NCBI GenBank assembly: GCA_024363285.1
Contig: AP024710.1
Location: 1,644,001 to 1,708,000 of the forward strand
Length of the DNA: 64,000 nt
Direction of reading: 5' to 3'
Source of the DNA: Leptolinea sp. HRD-7
GTDB lineage: Bacteria; Chloroflexota; Anaerolineae; Anaerolineales; Anaerolineaceae
Positions 25,801-34,081 of this stretch are shown here, piece after piece (position 1 is the stretch's first letter; the number at the start of each line of letters is the position of its first letter). A program made the translations under genes and the position numbers. The notes beneath the pieces are model-generated. The model did no database searches. It was not told where the DNA came from and saw only the letters and a list, made by a program, of their open reading frames with translations.

Positions 25801-26462
25801 GGAAAAAATTGCATAAAGCGTTTGAACCGTTCTTCGCTTAATTGAAGAGCTTCTTCCGCTTTGGTTCGCGCCGCGTTTTCATCTCGAACTTTTTTCAGTG
25901 AAACTTTTAAGTTGGTGATGACAGTTGAGATGAAAATATGCATAAAAATAAGCGAAAGGCTGAAAAGAAACCAGGAAGCCGCGGGCGAGAATTCAAATAC
26001 CAGTGGCGCGTTAGTTGACATGTAAGGCATAAATGCCAATCCGAGCGACGATAGTACCCCAATGATAAGAAAAATTAACCCGAATCGGCGGCTTACTATG
26101 AAACTGATCACAACGGTTGATGTCAAAATCACCGGCATTAATGGGCTGTTGATATTTCCTCCTATAGCGGCAATTCCATAGAACAACACCCAGGCTGGAA
26201 TAGCCATGATCAACACCGCGAATTCAATTTTCCCCCGTTTTAAAAAATGCCTGCCAATAAAGAATAACAGGATAAGGAATGCAATAATCAGCCATGACTC
26301 AACCTTGCGATTGGAAAACAGCGGGACGAAAATCAGCGCGGTAGACATCAGAACAATCAGAAGAATTACTCCCATTTTGTTCAGAATACCGGCTATAGTG
26401 GATGTTTCTTCATCGCCGGGAAAATCCGGTGATTTTAGCCATTTTCGCAATCTTGAAAGCAA
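22884..26462 (-). CDS. Large membrane sensor with five PAS, GAF and HD-GYP domains, 1192 aa
   Basis: Six helices (about 25-190) are followed by five PAS/PAC repeats (about 205-830; each ends in a DITERKxAE-like segment), a GAF domain (about 840-990) and an HD-GYP domain (about 1000-1185). The latter shows H-SKR, LHDIGKMGIPDEIL, a later HP, HH, and the WDGTGYPNGLKG signature, so it should hydrolyse cyclic di-GMP. PAS repeats could bind haem, flavin or small ligands. TTG 26462 is the start, five bases behind GGGAGGTG. Together with the two diguanylate cyclases in the window it points to active c-di-GMP signalling. Confidence 0.93.
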   Translation of the reverse strand: MLSRLRKWLKSPDFPGDEETSTIAGILNKMGVILLIVLMSTALIFVPLFSNRKVESWLIIAFLILLFFIGRHFLKRGKIEFAVLIMAIPAWVLFYGIAAIGGNINSPLMPVILTSTVVISFIVSRRFGLIFLIIGVLSSLGLAFMPYMSTNAPLVFEFSPAASWFLFSLSLIFMHIFISTVITNLKVSLKKVRDENAARTKAEEALQLSEERFKRFMQFFPGLVYIKDANGRTILANQGFDTYLGLDPDQMLGKTNQELFGEEFGKKIEDDDRLIFESKINQAIEEEYGGKVWSTHKFLIDQAGQEKMLAGVTLDITERKKAEKKLKESEDFFKQSQRAANIGSYQNDLITGNWESSEVLDDIFGITQDTPHSYKTWIDLIHPDDREMMANYYLEEVVKKGNTFNKEYRIIRKSDGEVRWVLGLGKILVDEDGKPIIMTGTIQDITERKAAEEALRESETRFGNLLQGVASIAVQSFSPDGTIHQWNRASELLYGYTSEEARGRNIFELIVPPELRDTVRTNLENMLKTGIACPPEEYYFLRKDGSRVPVISSPAVVNSPFHAPELYFIDIDLSAKKKTEKELAQTQTLFKAIVDNTSDMVWSVDPVDFGLITWNPTYEKYFLENRGITVKTGMRPEDLYPAESGYVELWRGLYEKTLQTGSYSTEYKVLSTTDIVQLNLNTLKVDDLVFGISVFGEIITERKKAEERIELSEKKYRELFKSNRDGILIFTSSHDGTFSTFREVNDAAPAMLGYTPQELLTLTPLDLEPIVSDEQLAARHQELETKEISDYQTVYRCKSGQFIDVEVSSQKIVYDGKPAIMHIIHDITDRRQREHELQAIASLSSALRTASGLKEMLPVIVNEIANLINCDCETIEIIDPQSGDAVVEAAYGMWEKLIGQRQKSGTGMNAVIGATRQPFLTSNLEKDARAFYHEWARYGIIGCAGLPMVAQEKLIGFIWIGRKSEISRKELRLISAVTDIAANAIYRSTLHEQTQKTAAELAEAYETTLEGWAQALELREHETAGHSKRVIKYTVSLAKAFGYNGKDLINIRRGASLHDIGKMGIPDEILLKKGPLTAQEWKVMRKHPIYAYRLLSRIPYLTPALDIPYYHHEKWDGTGYPNGLKGTEIPLPARIFSVIDVWDALSSNRPYRKAWPPDQVVQYLKDQAGKQFDPDIVNTFINLILKQSKTGK

Positions 26463-26659
26463 TTAACACCTCCCAACTGCGAAAATTTTTATTTCCCTGG
26501 GTTTCATTATAGGAAATCAGACCTTTTCACGCAATTGATGTGAATTCAATGAAGTTCTCTCAAAAATCTCCATTTCACCTCCATAATGCCTACACAATCA
26601 CACGCCATACTGTGTGCAAGATAAAAACAGACGCAAGTCTACTGATTCTGGAGGATTGA

Positions 26660-27082
26660 ATGTCAAAAACAGGTTTAAATTTTTTTCGTGTTATCGCTGC
26701 CATCGTGTTGTTAGCGGTGATCTTTGGCGGAGGCGCGATGGCTTTTCATGCGGGGCAGGCACAGGGATACGCCCTGGGTTTGTCTGCTGTTGGCGCTGCC
26801 GGATCGGACGCTTCTGAGCAATTGAAACCGTCTGTTCCGTATTATCCAATGATGCCGGGTTATCCCTTCCACCCGTTCATGGGTTTCTTTGGGATCATTC
26901 CGGTGTTGATCGGTTTGATGATCGTTTTAAGTATCTTCAAACACCTGATTTTAGGTTTCCCGCATCGTGGATTTTGCCGATGTAGTGGGAAGTTCTACCG
27001 GCATCCATTCTGGGATTATGAAAAGATGGAAGACGAAGAAAAATCAGATAATAAAACGTCAGAGAATTCAGAAAAAGCTTGA
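26660..27082 (+). CDS. Small membrane protein upstream of a two-component system, 140 aa
   Basis: An N-terminal hydrophobic helix (about 8-30) and a second one (about 73-95) flank an external Pro/Tyr/Met-rich loop (YYPMMPGYPFHPFMG). The C-terminal tail is cytoplasmic and charged, with a CRC motif (FCRCSG), and ends in many Glu/Lys. TGGAGGATTG precedes the ATG. The gene is followed by a response regulator and a kinase, so it may be a target of, or a sensor partner for, that pair. The Met/His/Tyr loop and the Cys pair could bind metal; this is inference. Confidence 0.75.
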   Translation: MSKTGLNFFRVIAAIVLLAVIFGGGAMAFHAGQAQGYALGLSAVGAAGSDASEQLKPSVPYYPMMPGYPFHPFMGFFGIIPVLIGLMIVLSIFKHLILGFPHRGFCRCSGKFYRHPFWDYEKMEDEEKSDNKTSENSEKA

Positions 27083-27090
27083 TGATACAG

Positions 27091-27114
27091 GGTCCAACTC
27101 GTTCGGGTTGGACC
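27091..27114 (+). promoter_or_regulatory. Hairpin between the membrane protein and response regulator genes
   Basis: GGTCCAAC (27091-27098) and GTTGGACC (27107-27114) form a perfect 8-bp stem with an 8-nt loop. No T-run follows, so it is not a standard terminator. It could lower read-through or protect the upstream message. Confidence 0.5.
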
Positions 27115-27147
27115 TCCACCTGTCTTGATATAAAGTACACTATTACC

Positions 27148-27834
27148 ATGCAGGAATTAATACTGGTTGTTGATGACGAACCGAAAATAGTCAAGCTTAC
27201 AAGTGATTACCTGGAAAAAGATGGATTTCGGGTGATCAGCGCGAATGACGGCCGTACGGCGCTCGAAGCAGCCCGGCGGGAAAAGCCAGACCTGATCATT
27301 CTTGACTTGATGCTGCCCGATCTCGATGGGTGGGAGGTCTGCCAGACGCTGCGGCGCGAGAGCGGCATTCCCATCATCATGTTGACCGCGCGTTCTGATG
27401 AGAGTGACCAGATAGTTGGGCTTGAACTTGGAGCGGATGACTATATTACCAAACCGTTTTCCCCTCGCACACTTGCGGCCCGGGTACGAGCGGTTCTGCG
27501 GCGTTCTCAGGGACGGTTAAAACCTCAATCAGTTATACACGCGGGTGAACTGGAAATTGACCAGGATGCCCACCTTGTTAAATTAAAAGGCCAGCCTGTT
27601 CATCTGACGCCGAATGAATTCCGGCTTCTTGTTATTCTGGCCAGGCACCCCGGACAGCTGCTGACTCGCGAACAGTTAATTGACCAGATGCACGGCATTT
27701 CGTTGGAGAGCTTTGACCGCAGCATAGATTCGCATATTAAGAACCTTCGCCGAAAAATTGAAACCGACCCGGGCGATTCGGTTTATATCAAAACCATATA
27801 CGGGGAAGGATACCGTTTCCTGGATTACCGATGA
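27148..27834 (+). CDS. OmpR-family response regulator, 228 aa
   Basis: The receiver domain (about 1-120) has the acidic pair in VVDDEP, phospho-acceptor Asp in LDLMLPD and the conserved Lys in ITKPF. The C-terminal winged helix (about 130-225) ends in the typical IKTIYGEGYRF. It binds DNA when phosphorylated. ATG 27148 is preferred to 27079, since the longer frame adds unrelated residues over the hairpin. No clear ribosome site is seen, so the message may be leaderless or translated by read-through. Its stop overlaps the kinase start by four bases. Confidence 0.93.
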   Translation: MQELILVVDDEPKIVKLTSDYLEKDGFRVISANDGRTALEAARREKPDLIILDLMLPDLDGWEVCQTLRRESGIPIIMLTARSDESDQIVGLELGADDYITKPFSPRTLAARVRAVLRRSQGRLKPQSVIHAGELEIDQDAHLVKLKGQPVHLTPNEFRLLVILARHPGQLLTREQLIDQMHGISLESFDRSIDSHIKNLRRKIETDPGDSVYIKTIYGEGYRFLDYR

Positions 27835-29060
27835 AATTCAAAAGGCGGTTCTTTCGAGGTATGCTTCAAAACTGGATGGATGAGAATGGATCCAACCAGC
27901 CAGATAAGCGTATGTGGAATTGCCGCGGCACCTTCTTTGCGGAAAATGATTCCCATCAGAAAGATGACTGGTATCAGCGGCATAAGTCATTACATGATAA
28001 CCGTCCTGAGAAACGGCGGTTTCTTTTTATCCGATTTCTATCTTTCTTCCTTCCGGTTCTATTCGTATTTATTGCCATTATCCTGACGATCTTGAAGTTG
28101 TTCTACGACAATTTTCAAGAAGTTTTTCCTGATCTTCGTGGCTTTATGCCAGTGGTCTTTGCGTTTCCGGTAGTCATCGGTATTCTTTTTTTTATACTGG
28201 GCGGGTTGGCATTTCGCCGGTTGGGTTCGCCGCTGGCGGATGTTATGGCCGCTCTCGATGCTGTTGCCGATGGCGATTTGAGCGTAAGGGTGGATGAAAA
28301 TGCCCGGGGAGAATTTGGCCGCATGGCGCGCAGTTTTAACCGCATGGCAGAAGAGCTGGATAACGCCGAAAAGAACCGTCGGAATTTAACAGCTGATGTA
28401 GCCCATGAATTACGTACACCGCTGCACATTATTCAGGGAAACCTTGAGGGTATGCTGGATGGTGTTTACGAACCGACAAAAGAACAGATCGGAGCTGCTT
28501 TAGAGGAAACCCGCTTGCTTTCACGCCTGGTGAATGACCTGCAAACACTTTCGCTGGCTGAGGCGGGGAAACTTCAATTACATTGCCAGCCGGTACTGGC
28601 ATCAGACTTGATCGAAGATATACTGACCGGTTTTTCGGTAATAGCGGCTGAAAATGGAATCACTCTCCAGAAAGAAATCACCGGTACAGATGTGGAATTG
28701 ACAGTGAACGCAGACCCGGACCGGATGAGCCAGGTTTTAAATAATCTGGTGGCTAATGCCATGCGCTACACACAAAAAGGCGGCGTTATCCGGCTGATTG
28801 CTTTTCCCGACGATAAAAATGTGACGTTGATCGTGGAAGATACCGGCAGCGGAATTGCACCCGAAGACCTGCCCAATGTGTTTGAACGTTTCTGGAAAGC
28901 CGAAAAATCACGGTCACGGCATGAGGGTACCGGCAGCGGGTTGGGACTGGCTATCGCGAAGCAACTGGTGCAGGCGCATGGAGGCACGATCCGGGCGGAA
29001 AGCGAGTTGGGGCGGGGTACATGTTTTACCATTTGTATTCCCCGGGGTAACTGCTTTTAA
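27831..29060 (+). CDS. HAMP-HisKA sensor histidine kinase, 409 aa
   Basis: After a polar, Asp/His/Trp-rich cytoplasmic start of about 60 residues, two helices (about 63-90 and 108-132) enclose only a short external loop. HAMP (about 135-185), HisKA with VAHELRTPLH as phospho-acceptor, and a HATPase domain (N, G1 DTGSGIA, G2 GTGSGLGLA) follow. It should autophosphorylate and pass the phosphate to the regulator just upstream (ATGA overlap). The tiny periplasmic loop suggests that it senses the membrane, or signals through the 140-aa membrane protein. The long polar N-terminal extension is unusual. Confidence 0.93.
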   Translation: MKFKRRFFRGMLQNWMDENGSNQPDKRMWNCRGTFFAENDSHQKDDWYQRHKSLHDNRPEKRRFLFIRFLSFFLPVLFVFIAIILTILKLFYDNFQEVFPDLRGFMPVVFAFPVVIGILFFILGGLAFRRLGSPLADVMAALDAVADGDLSVRVDENARGEFGRMARSFNRMAEELDNAEKNRRNLTADVAHELRTPLHIIQGNLEGMLDGVYEPTKEQIGAALEETRLLSRLVNDLQTLSLAEAGKLQLHCQPVLASDLIEDILTGFSVIAAENGITLQKEITGTDVELTVNADPDRMSQVLNNLVANAMRYTQKGGVIRLIAFPDDKNVTLIVEDTGSGIAPEDLPNVFERFWKAEKSRSRHEGTGSGLGLAIAKQLVQAHGGTIRAESELGRGTCFTICIPRGNCF

Positions 29061-29084
29061 ATGCCGTATCCGACCTGGCCTATT

Positions 29085-30518
29085 CTATGGAACAGGAAAT
29101 GCCGGAGGAATTTTCGCGTTTTCAAGCCTGACCAAAACATAATCACCGGTGTCGTCTAGAGCTTCGTCCAATCCAATATCCAAGGTGATTGTTCCTCCTG
29201 GCGTAATTACCGGTTTCCCGTCTTTCATCCCCCTTTGCTGGTTTATTGCGCCTGAAATGGTATGGTTTATTGTTAGATTCCTGTCAGGTTTCAACCAGAC
29301 ATATTCCATTGGTTCCTCCGGGTAGGCGGGAGGGAAAAAGTAGCAGCGCAATTGCCCTTCAGGCGCGATGGTTATTTGAACAACGCCCTCCAGTATCCAG
29401 CCGCTTTTATCTGCATTCGGATAAACCGTACCATCAATGATCTGCCCGGAATATCGGGCGGTAAAGTCCCACCCGACATTGGAAATATCGCTTTCTTCCA
29501 TGTAATCGGTGGCAATGCCGGATAGATTTCCTCCCATTGTTCCTTTATCCAGGTCCATACTGATCGTTAATGCTAGTTCCTCCATATCCCAACCCTGAAA
29601 ATCCGGGTAGGCACACTCTGTGCGTGGTGAAATTAATGGGGTGAAATAATTTCTGGCAACAACCATCCCTTCGCTTATGTCCTTAACACTAAATCGCAAC
29701 GTTTGCTTTCCGTATTCCTTCGGCTTTTCCGGAGACATGGTCATTTCCGGTGACGATTCCGGCGTGGCCGTTTTGACGGATGTTTTTGCCGCCCGGACTG
29801 TCATGGTTTGCATTAACCGCGATGTGGTTTGTGTGGCAGAAGGTCTGGCGGTTTTTTTGTGGGGTGGAATTCCCATGATGACAGCGGTGGCTTTATTGGT
29901 TAAGGATTTCTTCACCCTTTCCATGGCGATATCTTTGAATTTGTTGAAGAATATTCTGGCATTGATGGGTGTACCTGAAGTGATGTACCCGGTGACCATA
30001 TCACAAATGATCTCAGGACCAACTTCTTCAAGAAGTTTGATCCCTTTACGGATCAGATGTGTGATCTCACGCGCGATGAATTTGAACGGTCGTGATATCC
30101 CTCGCCCGATTTTCTGTAATGGATTGTTTTCGCGGTCTCTGCGGCGCTGTAAAATATTGGCCATTTCGTCATGGGCATATGCTTTTGCCATGAAGGCTTT
30201 ATTCTGAGAACTCTCAACAGGGAATTTTTTCGCGAGATCAAAGTAATACTGCGATAAAAGCCTTTGTTCGTTGACCTGTCCGCGGGAGGTTTGAAACGCG
30301 GGCAATGCCAGATGCCCGATGTATGTAAAGGAATTATCAGGTAATTGTGATTGGTCTTTTAAAAGACGGGCGTTGGCTGTGAACATCAACAATATGGCTT
30401 CATCCATCGATGAATCTGTCTCCTCAAAACCGGCGGAAACCGGGCAGGGCGGAACCAGAGAAGCCGTTAATGATAGGATAATCAAAAAAGTGATCGGGCG
30501 AACCAGAGGCGAGATCAT
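29085..30518 (-). CDS. Secreted hypothetical protein, 477 aa
   Basis: A signal peptide (MISPLVRPITFLIILSLTASLVPPCPVSAG) is cleaved probably after VSA. The mature part has a helical region (about 40-200), a Thr/Ser/Pro linker (about 225-270), and a beta-rich C-terminal domain (about 275-477). I recognise no family or catalytic motif. The preceding gene (30515-31141) overlaps its start by four bases, so the two are translated together, and both are probably extracytoplasmic. It is convergent with the histidine kinase gene. Confidence 0.7.
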   Translation of the reverse strand: MISPLVRPITFLIILSLTASLVPPCPVSAGFEETDSSMDEAILLMFTANARLLKDQSQLPDNSFTYIGHLALPAFQTSRGQVNEQRLLSQYYFDLAKKFPVESSQNKAFMAKAYAHDEMANILQRRRDRENNPLQKIGRGISRPFKFIAREITHLIRKGIKLLEEVGPEIICDMVTGYITSGTPINARIFFNKFKDIAMERVKKSLTNKATAVIMGIPPHKKTARPSATQTTSRLMQTMTVRAAKTSVKTATPESSPEMTMSPEKPKEYGKQTLRFSVKDISEGMVVARNYFTPLISPRTECAYPDFQGWDMEELALTISMDLDKGTMGGNLSGIATDYMEESDISNVGWDFTARYSGQIIDGTVYPNADKSGWILEGVVQITIAPEGQLRCYFFPPAYPEEPMEYVWLKPDRNLTINHTISGAINQQRGMKDGKPVITPGGTITLDIGLDEALDDTGDYVLVRLENAKIPPAFPVP

Positions 30519-31141
30519 TGTTCCCTCACCTCCAGGGGAAGTGATTCAACATACCTCAGCCGGCCATTCTGGAGGGCGAATGTCAACCGGTTGGCATAAT
30601 AAAGACGGCTGTTTGGAACAAGTTCATCCTCCAGTGGGATCTCAAGATATTGTTTCAGATCATTGGCAGAGATAACATCTGAAAGATCCATGGCGTCTGA
30701 AAAGTTTTGCGGGTTATACGAGTTGCGCGTAGCATTAATGATTTCTGGAGTGAAAGCTGTTTCTTCTGAGAGTTCGCCATTGATAAATTGGAAAGTCTTT
30801 CTCAGGTCGTAATACGTCCAGGTTTCATCCCGAACGCCAATGCTGGTATTCCCGGCATCAGTTACCGTGTAAAACAGGATGGAAAAGGAATGCGGATTTC
30901 CATACTGTCGAAGGATCTCGGTTTGAGATTCGGATAGTACATACGGCTCGATGCTGGTGGATGGTTTTTCGGAAACATCTACCAGAACGGGTAATTTGTT
31001 GACCTGATAGAACCCCCAGGCAAGCAACCCGCAGAAACCTGCCATGATCACCCCGGCAAAAATCAGTAGAAGGATTCTAAAATAGAATGCCGGAGTCTTT
31101 TTTTTGACTCCCCTTAAAGATTGTTTGGAGTAAGCGCCCAA
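30515..31141 (-). CDS. Membrane-anchored hypothetical protein, 208 aa
   Basis: One transmembrane helix (about 20-45; AFYFRILLLIFAGVIMAGFCGLLAWGF) follows a short basic start, so the rest should face outside. The external domain contains short beta motifs (FSILFYTV, DETWTYYDL) and no known catalytic site. The start is TTG 31141, behind GAGGAGG. It is coupled to the downstream secreted protein by an ATGA overlap, which suggests a shared envelope function. Family unknown. Confidence 0.7.
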   Translation of the reverse strand: MGAYSKQSLRGVKKKTPAFYFRILLLIFAGVIMAGFCGLLAWGFYQVNKLPVLVDVSEKPSTSIEPYVLSESQTEILRQYGNPHSFSILFYTVTDAGNTSIGVRDETWTYYDLRKTFQFINGELSEETAFTPEIINATRNSYNPQNFSDAMDLSDVISANDLKQYLEIPLEDELVPNSRLYYANRLTFALQNGRLRYVESLPLEVREQ

Positions 31142-31293
31142 AATTTCCTCCTCTTGTAAGGTGGAAATGGCAGCTTTGACGTTACATTGATTTACTTGTT
31201 AGGACCTGCAACTAACGGTTGTGAGTAATGGATGATTCCAGTCTACCCATCCCGATAGAGTTTGTCAAAGGTGGGATGGAAAGGGAATACTCA

Positions 31294-31734
31294 TCAGGTC
31301 GTTTGCCGGGGGGTGGTGTACAGGCCGGCTATCAGGGCTTTGCGGGGATCGTTCCAGTCAACCAGCACCCGGACTCTGTCACCCTGCTTATAGAAAGTGG
31401 AGGATCTTGTCCGGATGACATACTGGCAGGAACGATATTTCCCTTCGCGATAAACATAATCGATATAAATAGTTCCCCGTTTTGTATTTAGCTCTATACT
31501 GGCGACTATACCGTCAACAATCTGGTTTTCGTTGATCATCTTCATAATTCGTATGAACCTGATCGCGGCAATCATTAATGCGGTAATTGAGACAATGGCA
31601 AGAATACCTATCAGAAGCGGATTCCCTGCTGTCATAATGGTGACAACCAGACTGATAACAGGAAAGACCAGACAATTGAACAAAACATAATCGTTGGTGA
31701 TTGCTTTGGTGATCGACAGTCTGTATTCAGGCAC
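31294..31734 (-). CDS. DUF3592-like membrane protein, 146 aa
   Basis: Two adjacent helices (about 15-65) are followed by a small beta domain with GTIYIDYVYREGKYRSCQYVI and a GDRVRVLVDWNDPRKA segment. The last element resembles the YDPxNP motif of DUF3592 proteins, which are membrane proteins of unknown role. No partner gene is obvious. It is separated from the upstream and downstream genes by 150 and 32 bases. Confidence 0.6.
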   Translation of the reverse strand: MPEYRLSITKAITNDYVLFNCLVFPVISLVVTIMTAGNPLLIGILAIVSITALMIAAIRFIRIMKMINENQIVDGIVASIELNTKRGTIYIDYVYREGKYRSCQYVIRTRSSTFYKQGDRVRVLVDWNDPRKALIAGLYTTPRQTT

Positions 31735-31766
31735 AGTGTATTGTTTTAGGGAGGGAATAGACTTGA

Positions 31767-32192
31767 TCAGGATTGGTTGCTTAATATTGCCTGAATCCCG
31801 GCCCGGGCAAGTTCCTCATCTTCTTCAGATGATAATCCGCTGACAGCCACCGCGCCGGCCACCATACCATCGATTATCACCGGCAGACCGCCTCCCCAAC
31901 CGATATACCGGGGATCGCCATAGTTGCGGATATCAAAACCATTCACAGGGTCACGTGATGCTTTGCCGATATCTCCGGATGGTTTACGTTCACGGGCCGC
32001 CGTCCAGGCTTTGTTTGTGGCAATCACCACCGAAGAGACCGGTGCGCCATCCATACGCAGCAGGGCGATCAGTTCACCCTGCGAGTCTGCCACTGCCATA
32101 ACGCAGGCTTTTCCGGCTTTTTCTGCTTCCATTCGGATAGTTTCAATAGCGATTTGGGCCTCTTTTTGCCCAAGACTGATGATCTGCCGCAT
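31767..32192 (-). CDS. GlcG/HbpS-family heme-degradation-like protein, 141 aa
   Basis: The whole protein matches the GlcG/HbpS/PduO-C fold: an N-terminal helix, VMAVADSQGELIALLRMDGAP, KAWTAARERKPS, and the closing GGLPVIIDGMVAGAVAVSGLSSEEDEELA. Family members bind haem or corrinoid, or are stress-related. AAGGAGACG stands before the ATG. It is the last in a run of four to five minus-strand genes with short gaps. Confidence 0.88.
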   Translation of the reverse strand: MRQIISLGQKEAQIAIETIRMEAEKAGKACVMAVADSQGELIALLRMDGAPVSSVVIATNKAWTAARERKPSGDIGKASRDPVNGFDIRNYGDPRYIGWGGGLPVIIDGMVAGAVAVSGLSSEEDEELARAGIQAILSNQS

Positions 32193-32222
32193 TTTTACGT
32201 CTCCTTGCCGTAAGAGATAGGG

Positions 32223-32678
32223 TTATTTCTTCAGGTCCATTCGGATCATAATAAGTTTTTCCGATGCCTTATCCAGATCTTCTGAACTTAGTGAACCGTC
32301 TTCACCCCGCCGCACATTGAATAATGCGGCAACCGGTGGATTCTTTGTGATGAACATACGTAGGATCCGGATAATCGCTTTCAGGTCTTTTTGGGGTTCC
32401 AACCGGGTTGCCCGGGCCGGGATCACTTTTCCGCGCAGCGTCAGTTTTACCGGAGTATCTTGTTCAATGTTATGCCACCAGACTTTTTTCTCAGGCATGC
32501 CCGGCATGACATAAATGGTCTTACCATCTTCCAGGTATGTCACCGGAAGTGTGTATTCTTTTCCGCTCTTCTTACCGGTATAGGTGATCAGCATCAGGCT
32601 TTTGCTCATCATCCCGTGCAAAGGTGAACGCAGCAGAAAGCGGACGATCGGATTCCAGATATGGTTCATAAACCACAT
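32223..32678 (-). CDS. Deazaflavin (F420)-dependent nitroreductase-family protein, 151 aa
   Basis: The start at 32678 has AGGAG six bases upstream; the longer frame adds 17 residues without support. Sequence elements LMLITYTGKKSGKEYTLPVTY and a W-W-x-N motif (KVWWHNIEQDT) are typical of the DDN/FDOR split-beta-barrel family that uses F420 or flavin. The central loop MPGMPEKKVWW is in place. It may reduce quinones or nitro compounds. F420 is known in some Chloroflexota, but no F420 gene is seen here. It sits 19 bases after the MBL-fold gene in a likely operon. Confidence 0.8.
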   Translation of the reverse strand: MWFMNHIWNPIVRFLLRSPLHGMMSKSLMLITYTGKKSGKEYTLPVTYLEDGKTIYVMPGMPEKKVWWHNIEQDTPVKLTLRGKVIPARATRLEPQKDLKAIIRILRMFITKNPPVAALFNVRRGEDGSLSSEDLDKASEKLIMIRMDLKK

Positions 32679-32697
32679 AATGCACTCCTGAATAACA

Positions 32698-33459
32698 TCA
32701 AGAACGTTTGAATTCCACTGTTTCACCATCGGCGGGGATCACCAACCGGTTATCCTCAATTCCGTTCGCGCGGGCGGCTTCACGCAAACTGGCGCGGGTG
32801 ACGGTACCATGGTCCAGTGCTTCCATATGGACAGCCACCACGGTGCTCTGCGGCGCGAGTTTGCATATCTCCACGGTTTGCGCGGCATCCGTAAGGATGA
32901 GAGTTTTGGTGATACCCCAAACCGCACCGCTGGAATGGGTGATGATCACGTCCGGCTTGACCGTTTCGATTTCTTTCCGTACCGATTCTGTTAACAATGA
33001 GTCGCCCACCCACAGAATGGTCGGTTCCCCGGGTGCGGAAATCACAAATCCAGATGATTTTCCCATTTCCAGCAATACAGGTCCGCTGCCGTGCTGGCCG
33101 GAGAACCGGCGGAAATGGATGCCGTTCCAATCGGCGTCATCGTCCACGGGGGTAACGCTGGTAAAACCGATATCTTTCAATTTGCACTGGTCACAGGGTT
33201 GGCAAAGTACCGGTTTGTCTTTGGGCAAAAGTTCCGCGGCTGCCGGGTCAAAATGATCGGAATGCAGGTGAGAGAGCACAAAGAGTTCCGCGCCTTTGAT
33301 CACCTCGACGGCCGGCATGGGCAGGTCAACCAGCGGGTTGGGTGACTTTCCGGTGTAAGACGGCCGCGAGAATTTGTCTGCCAGGTAAGGGTCGCAGACA
33401 AATAGATGTCCGTTATAGGTAATGCGCATGGTTGCGTTGCGGATAGATTGGATTTGCAT
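32698..33459 (-). CDS. MBL-fold metal-dependent hydrolase (UlaG-like), 253 aa
   Basis: The metal motif H-x-H-x-D-H is present as LSHLHSDHFDP (about 78-86), with later WVGDSLL and a C-terminal His (VVAVHMEAL) as further metal ligands. The opening SIRNATMRITYNGHLFVCDPYL is typical of the UlaG-like lactonase branch. It hydrolyses an ester or lactone; the substrate is unknown. The flavodoxin-like gene stops six bases before its start, so the two are probably co-transcribed. Confidence 0.9.
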   Translation of the reverse strand: MQIQSIRNATMRITYNGHLFVCDPYLADKFSRPSYTGKSPNPLVDLPMPAVEVIKGAELFVLSHLHSDHFDPAAAELLPKDKPVLCQPCDQCKLKDIGFTSVTPVDDDADWNGIHFRRFSGQHGSGPVLLEMGKSSGFVISAPGEPTILWVGDSLLTESVRKEIETVKPDVIITHSSGAVWGITKTLILTDAAQTVEICKLAPQSTVVAVHMEALDHGTVTRASLREAARANGIEDNRLVIPADGETVEFKRS

Positions 33460-33465
33460 GGAACC

Positions 33466-33981
33466 TCAGAAACCGTTGTTGGGTAATTCAGCAGCCCAGG
33501 CACGGATGGCGTTCCAATCGCGGTGGTCGCCTTCCTTCCAGATGCCGAAAAGGACACTCAGCCGAAATTTGATCCGATCTGACAGCGAAGGTAACGCGGC
33601 GATGTTCAACGCGCCGGCAAAGAGGCCTTCGCTGCGGGTTTTTACCAGAGAGCGGACTGGTTGCAAAAAAGTTGACACATGATTGCGGTATTTTCCGCCC
33701 CCCATAACCATAGTCATGCAGACGAGAAATGCGGCAAACGGGCGCTGATTCAATGCCGATTTGTGAGTCTGTAAGAATGCCATGGCTTCCGGCAGCCATG
33801 CTCCAGAATGGATGGCACTTCCGGCGACAACGGCTTTATACGGAGATATTTCCTTCACCGCCGGCATGGGAATCACGTCCACCTGAAATCCCTTCTCTGT
33901 TAGAACCGCGGCTATCGCCTGGGCAACTCCAATGGTTGACCCGGTGCGGCTGGCATAAGTGACCAGAATCCGATCTGACAT
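33466..33981 (-). CDS. Flavodoxin-domain protein, HemG-like, 171 aa
   Basis: The start ILVTYASRTGSTIGVA is the FMN phosphate loop of flavodoxins, and AVVAGSAIHSGAWLPEAM the following flavin contact. The arrangement is that of menaquinone-dependent protoporphyrinogen oxidase (HemG) and related Flavodoxin_5 proteins. The C-terminal third is variable. It is a soluble FMN protein that likely moves electrons. It is the first gene of a probable operon with the MBL, nitroreductase-like and GlcG-like genes. Confidence 0.88.
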   Translation of the reverse strand: MSDRILVTYASRTGSTIGVAQAIAAVLTEKGFQVDVIPMPAVKEISPYKAVVAGSAIHSGAWLPEAMAFLQTHKSALNQRPFAAFLVCMTMVMGGGKYRNHVSTFLQPVRSLVKTRSEGLFAGALNIAALPSLSDRIKFRLSVLFGIWKEGDHRDWNAIRAWAAELPNNGF

Positions 33982-34081
33982 TCGATTACTCTCCCGTAGT
34001 TCGGCAAATGTGAACCAGCCTAATTATAGGTGTAATTTTAGTCTCAGACAGGCAGACTATCAGGTGTTGTACTGTATTGTA

